A program made the position numbers and the translations under genes. Positions 6,482 to 9,156 of a DNA stretch of 9,156 bases are shown piece by piece. Every line of letters begins with the position of its first letter. The first letter of the stretch is position 1. Under the pieces are notes generated by a model, which ran no database searches, had not been told where the DNA came from, and saw only the letters and a list, made by a program, of their open reading frames with translations. The stretch is from an uncultured Bacteroidota bacterium (GTDB lineage: Bacteria; Bacteroidota; Bacteroidia; Chitinophagales; Chitinophagaceae), in assembly GCA_903913355.1 (NCBI GenBank), contig CAIWKU010000313.1, forward strand, positions 1 through 9,156, written 5' to 3'.

Positions 6482-6973
6482 ATGGCACTTTTCAACGTTA
6501 GGGTATATGGAGTTTTGCTGGATGCCAAGAAAAGGCTTTTAGTAAGTGATGAGTTTATTCGAGGGAATTACTACACCAAATTACCCGGAGGCGGGTTGGA
6601 AATTGGAGAAGGAACCAGGGATTGTTTGAAACGAGAATTTATGGAAGAAACCGGTCTCGAAGTGCAGGTAGGTGACCACCTGTATACAACCGATTTTTTT
6701 CAGATTTCGGCATTCAATAATAAAGACCAGATTATTTCTATCTACTATTTTGTAACCACCCCCGAACCTATTTTACTCCCCGTAAAAAACAAACCTTTCG
6801 ATTTTTCTCCTAATCAAATTGCCGACCCAAATGGAGAATCTGAAGTATTCCGCTGGATCGAATGGTCTGAGATCAGCGCCAATCAAATGTCATTGCCCAT
6901 CGATAAAGTCGTCATGAACCTGATCAAACAGCAGGCAGGGTTTGGTGGGATGCGGAATCATGGGTCTTTATAA
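6482..6973 (+). CDS. Nudix hydrolase
   Basis: A 163-residue cytosolic Nudix enzyme that should hydrolyse a nucleoside diphosphate linked to another moiety. The Nudix box is complete at 37-59: G37, E43, R51-E52, E55-E56, G58, L59 (G-x5-E-x7-REFMEETGL), giving the Mg2+-binding glutamates. The N-terminus (FNVRVYGVLLDAKKRLLVSDE) is the typical first strand and turn, and FRWIEWSEI (123-131) the usual late strand. The sequence does not fix the substrate; mutT-like and ADP-sugar activities are both possible. Its ATG is one base after the corA stop (TGATATG), so translation is likely coupled. The stop codon TAA (6971-6973) overlaps the first base pairs of the inverted-repeat element. It is the last gene of the operon. 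Confidence 0.93.
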   Translation: MALFNVRVYGVLLDAKKRLLVSDEFIRGNYYTKLPGGGLEIGEGTRDCLKREFMEETGLEVQVGDHLYTTDFFQISAFNNKDQIISIYYFVTTPEPILLPVKNKPFDFSPNQIADPNGESEVFRWIEWSEISANQMSLPIDKVVMNLIKQQAGFGGMRNHGSL

Positions 6974-7139
6974 TTTGAAAATTAGGCAATTTGAAAATTT
7001 GAAAATGGATGTAGTAATTTGAAAACAATTTGATTTATGCCAATTACTGATGGTGAAAATGGCTAAATTATATTTTTGAAAGGGTTCCAAAACGCAGAGC
7101 CCTCATTTTCAAATTTTCAAATTAGCACATTTTCAAATT
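6972..7139. repeat. AATTTGAAAAT inverted-repeat element between convergent genes
   Basis: The left arm (6972-7007) reads AATTTGAAAAT, a 5-base spacer, then the 20-base AATTTGAAAATTTGAAAATG. The right arm (7104-7139) is its reverse complement with the same layout; only four of 36 positions differ, all in the 5-base spacer (TAGGC versus GTGCT read inward). Within the 96-base centre a further AATTTGAAAAC copy lies near 7016-7026. The element fills almost the whole gap between the Nudix stop (6973) and the YhhQ stop codon (7143-7145). It could fold as a long weak A-T hairpin and end transcription from both sides, or be a small non-autonomous repeat family. Both roles are inferred; the repeat itself is directly visible. 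Confidence 0.85.
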
Positions 7140-7142
7140 GCA

Positions 7143-7925
7143 TTATTCATTCCCCTTCCCCATTGCCGACAGTTTCATTTGATGGGCGGTTTCGTGGCCT
7201 ACGTATTTTTCGATTCTTTTTTCGATGAAGTAGATCAAAGGAGTTAGAACGATGGCCATGGTTGATTTGTAACAATAGTTGACGATACAAATGGCGAGAA
7301 CCAGTTGCCAACTCCAGCCATTCCCTATTTTGAAGGCAATAAACAATACAACAAAGCTATCTACCAATTGAGAAACCAGGGTAGAACCGGTAGCTCTTAG
7401 CCAAACCCATTTATCGCCGGTAATTTTTTTGATACGGTGAAAGACAGTTACATCTACTATCTGGCTGATCAGGAAGGCGGTAAGGCTACCCAAAATAATC
7501 CACATCCCTTGTCCAAATATCCCTTCAAATGCATCCTGCATATTGGGGATACCGGAACTTTGTTTGGAGCCGATCCAGAAATCAGCGGGAGCAATTTTCA
7601 TGGCAACATAAAACATAAGAAAGGCGTAAGAGATCAGGGCAATGGCTATATAGCTGATTCTTCTAACCGCTTTCGGTCCATAATATTCGTTCACAACATC
7701 CGTAATGATAAATTCAAGTGGCCATAATAATACCCCGCAGGTAAGGTTGAAAGACAAACCCGACTGGCCGAATATGGTGAAATTGGCGGGATGAATGCCA
7801 ATGAATTTTTCCAGGGAAAATATTTTACCCCCGATACATTCTGCAATCAGGGCATTTGCCACAAAAAAGGCTGTAATGGAAATAAACAGTTTGGTGGGTT
7901 TGTCTTTTAATATTTGATGAATCAT
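7143..7925 (-). CDS. yhhQ: queuosine precursor transporter, YhhQ/DUF165 family
   Basis: A 260-residue integral membrane protein of the VUT/DUF165 family; E. coli YhhQ imports the 7-deazaguanine precursors preQ0 and preQ1 for queuosine in tRNA. Signature stretches are WPLEFIITDVVNEYYGPKAVRR (68-89, with D76, N79 and E80), FLISQIVDVTVFHRIK (151-166) and WLRATGSTLVSQLVDS (175-190), plus about six hydrophobic helices. The frame is open to an ATG at 7991, which would add MARDHKFPDSLG and ten more residues, but the ATG at 7925 is preferred. It overlaps the upstream gene's stop as ATGA, the classic coupled start, and the protein then begins MIHQILKDKPTK as family members do. It is co-transcribed with the small membrane protein before it. 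No preQ1 riboswitch is seen, as the leader before the pair is only about 50 bases. Confidence 0.92.
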   Translation of the reverse strand: MIHQILKDKPTKLFISITAFFVANALIAECIGGKIFSLEKFIGIHPANFTIFGQSGLSFNLTCGVLLWPLEFIITDVVNEYYGPKAVRRISYIAIALISYAFLMFYVAMKIAPADFWIGSKQSSGIPNMQDAFEGIFGQGMWIILGSLTAFLISQIVDVTVFHRIKKITGDKWVWLRATGSTLVSQLVDSFVVLFIAFKIGNGWSWQLVLAICIVNYCYKSTMAIVLTPLIYFIEKRIEKYVGHETAHQMKLSAMGKGNE

Positions 7926-8209
7926 GCAGGTTGTATAAAATAAATAAATATTTGTACCAAGAGAATCAGGAAATTTGTGATCGCGAGCCATGCTGCCAAA
8001 CCACTTGCTTTTTTTTGAATTAACAAAATACTCAACCAGATGTTCGCGAAAAGGTTAACCACAGGGGCCAATAACCAGCCCATGATAATTAACAAACTTT
8101 TTATATCCTGGTTACCCATATTAAGATAGCCTCTCTGCATCAGTAAACAAACCAAAAACAGTAGATTACAGAGGAATGCCAGCCTGTACAAAAATAAAAG
8201 CCCCTTCAT
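7922..8209 (-). CDS. small three-helix membrane protein, function unknown
   Basis: A 95-residue protein with hydrophobic segments at about 4-24, 36-60 and 71-92, so three membrane helices are likely, joined by short polar turns (QRGYLNMGNQDIK at 25-37 and QKKASG at 65-70). The ATG at 8209 is followed at once by a helix. It may be a small membrane subunit but has no domain I recognise. The stop overlaps the start of the YhhQ-type gene by four bases (ATGA), so the two should be made together, and a link to the transporter or its regulation is an inference from that. It diverges from the YfhO-family gene with 51 bases between the starts. The opposing-frame translation over the first gene's 5' extension is a shadow. 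Confidence 0.75.
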   Translation of the reverse strand: MKGLLFLYRLAFLCNLLFLVCLLMQRGYLNMGNQDIKSLLIIMGWLLAPVVNLFANIWLSILLIQKKASGLAAWLAITNFLILLVQIFIYFIQPA

Positions 8210-8222
8210 AAAAAATTTCGTT

Positions 8223-8254
8223 CAAAATACCATTAATTTGCTGCACTTAACAAA
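8223..8254 (-). promoter_or_regulatory. possible promoter of the small membrane protein-yhhQ operon
   Basis: On the minus strand TTTG (8254-8251) is followed after 21 bases by TATTTTG (8229-8223), close to the Bacteroidota pattern of TTTG and TAnnTTTG though with one base fewer in the second box. Transcription would begin near 8216, giving a leader of under ten bases before the ATG at 8209. It is the best promoter match in the window but rests on consensus only. Confidence 0.35.
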
Positions 8255-8260
8255 TATCTG

Positions 8261-9156
8261 ATGAAAAAAGCTGACTGGAAAAAAGGGTTGCCACACTTGA
8301 TAGCTGTGGTTGTTTTCGTGATTGTGGCTGTACTGTACTGCAAGCCCACCCTGGAAGGCAAGGTTTTGCAGCAACAGGATGTTACTTTGTGGAAAAGTCT
8401 TGCCCAAAATTCTTTCAATTACCAGAAGAAACATGGAGAATTCCCGCTCTGGTCAAATGGCATTTTCAGCGGAATGCCTGCTTTCCAGATTACGAGCGTA
8501 GGAAACAACCCCATCTCTATTGTATATCTTAATAATGTATTTACACTAAATTTTCCAAAACCTGTTAGTTTCTTTTTCCTTGCCTGCCTCTGTTTTTATT
8601 TTCTTAGTCAGGTGCTGCGGGTTAACCCATTTATAGGCATTTTTGGCGCCCTATCCTACGCATATGCAACCTATAACCCTATTATAATAGTTGCTGGCCA
8701 TGATACCAAAATGCAGGCAATTGCCTACCTGCCAGCGTTTATTGCCTCATTGCTTGTTATCTACAATAAAAAATATTTATGGGGGGCTGCATTAACAGCC
8801 ATATTTACGACGCTACTTATTTCTGCCAATCATTTACAGATAACATACTATTCCTTACTGATTTCCATTATTATGAGCATTGGTTTTGGCATACAATGGA
8901 TCAAAGGAAAAGAATATAAGCGACTGTTTTTAAGTGCCGGAATTGCAGTTAGTGCCGGCTTATTGGGCGTATTGGTAAATGCAGTCATCCTTTTTACAAC
9001 ATACGATTATTCGAAACAAACGATTCGGGGTGGCAGCCAATTGAAAGAAGGAAAGGGACAATCAAGCGAAACCGGACTAAAAAAGGATTATGCTTTAAGT
9101 TATAGCATTTATAAAACCGAGCCTTTAACGATGATGTTTCCTAGAATGTACGGTGG
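8261..9156 (+). CDS. YfhO-family membrane protein, 3' end missing
   Basis: The first 298 residues of a large multi-helix membrane protein; the gene continues beyond the right edge, and full Bacteroidota homologues usually exceed 750 residues. YfhO proteins belong to the GT-C-like membrane group; Bacillus YfhO is linked to glycosylation of lipoteichoic acid, but the role in this phylum is not established. Residues 11-29 form the first helix, then a likely outside loop with QQQDVTLW (37-44) and SGMPAFQ (70-76), in line with the acidic residue usual in the first loop of GT-C proteins. Further helices fall at about 101-119, 122-140, 152-168, 172-190, 195-211 and 224-247. GHDTKM (146-151) and TIRGGSQLK with GLKKDYA (254-278) match YfhO-family segments. 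The ATG at 8261 is followed by the basic KKADWKKG. It diverges from the small-protein operon. Confidence 0.9.
   Translation, partial: MKKADWKKGLPHLIAVVVFVIVAVLYCKPTLEGKVLQQQDVTLWKSLAQNSFNYQKKHGEFPLWSNGIFSGMPAFQITSVGNNPISIVYLNNVFTLNFPKPVSFFFLACLCFYFLSQVLRVNPFIGIFGALSYAYATYNPIIIVAGHDTKMQAIAYLPAFIASLLVIYNKKYLWGAALTAIFTTLLISANHLQITYYSLLISIIMSIGFGIQWIKGKEYKRLFLSAGIAVSAGLLGVLVNAVILFTTYDYSKQTIRGGSQLKEGKGQSSETGLKKDYALSYSIYKTEPLTMMFPRMYG

Noticed and set aside
8233..8240. TTAATTTG as a -7 box for the YfhO gene
   Set aside because: It matches TAnnTTTG at five of six positions, but no TTTG lies at the right distance upstream, so it was not listed as a promoter.
8210..8260. preQ1 riboswitch upstream of the transporter operon
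   Set aside because: The 51-base divergent gap shows no conserved pseudoknot elements and must also hold two promoters.
8222..8434. Two minus-strand frames of 61-70 residues opposite the YfhO gene
   Set aside because: They overlap the promoter region and 5' end of the YfhO gene and have no domain; the YfhO frame continues to the window edge with strong family features.

Overview
This window looks like an ordinary chromosomal segment from a member of the Bacteroidota, most likely Chitinophagaceae or a close relative. The evidence is AT-rich intergenic DNA, few Shine-Dalgarno sites but A-rich stretches before start codons, TTTG / TAnnTTTG-like promoter traces, a tRNA without an encoded CCA end, and protein types common in that phylum (YfhO-family membrane protein, DUF165/YhhQ transporter, GAF histidine kinase). 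The taxon is an inference from these traits. I saw no insertion sequence, prophage, CRISPR array, toxin-antitoxin pair or defence system.

Left part, minus strand (1-3432): the first codons of a gene may leave the window at the left edge, followed by about 440 bases with no convincing gene. Then come a four-helix hypothetical membrane protein (466-870), an OafA-type membrane O-acyltransferase (995-2131), and a soluble GAF-domain histidine kinase (2206-3432) with no response regulator beside it. The kinase and acyltransferase are close and in the same direction and may be co-transcribed. Upstream of the kinase lies a small cluster of TGATTGA-type repeats that could be an operator.

Centre (3582-6973): a tRNA-Cys(GCA) on the minus strand ends at a strong hairpin terminator. 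Diverging from it is a tight plus-strand operon: PNP/UDP-family nucleoside phosphorylase, diaminopimelate epimerase (dapF), CorA-type divalent-metal transporter and Nudix hydrolase, with gaps of 19, 32 and 1 bases. The four do not form one pathway: they cover nucleoside salvage, lysine and cell-wall precursor synthesis, magnesium uptake and nucleotide clean-up.

Right part (6972-9156): the operon converges on a two-gene minus-strand unit, a 95-residue three-helix membrane protein followed by a YhhQ-type queuosine-precursor transporter that starts inside its stop codon (ATGA overlap). Between the two convergent stop codons is an inverted repeat of AATTTGAAAAT units with 36-base arms, the most distinctive non-coding structure here. 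Divergent from the minus-strand unit, a YfhO-family multi-helix membrane protein begins and runs off the right edge.

The best leads are the AATTTGAAAAT inverted repeat, the small membrane protein coupled to the queuosine-precursor transporter, the kinase whose H-box has Gly at the usual Thr/Asn position, and the repeat cluster upstream of the kinase. None amounts to a clear new system.
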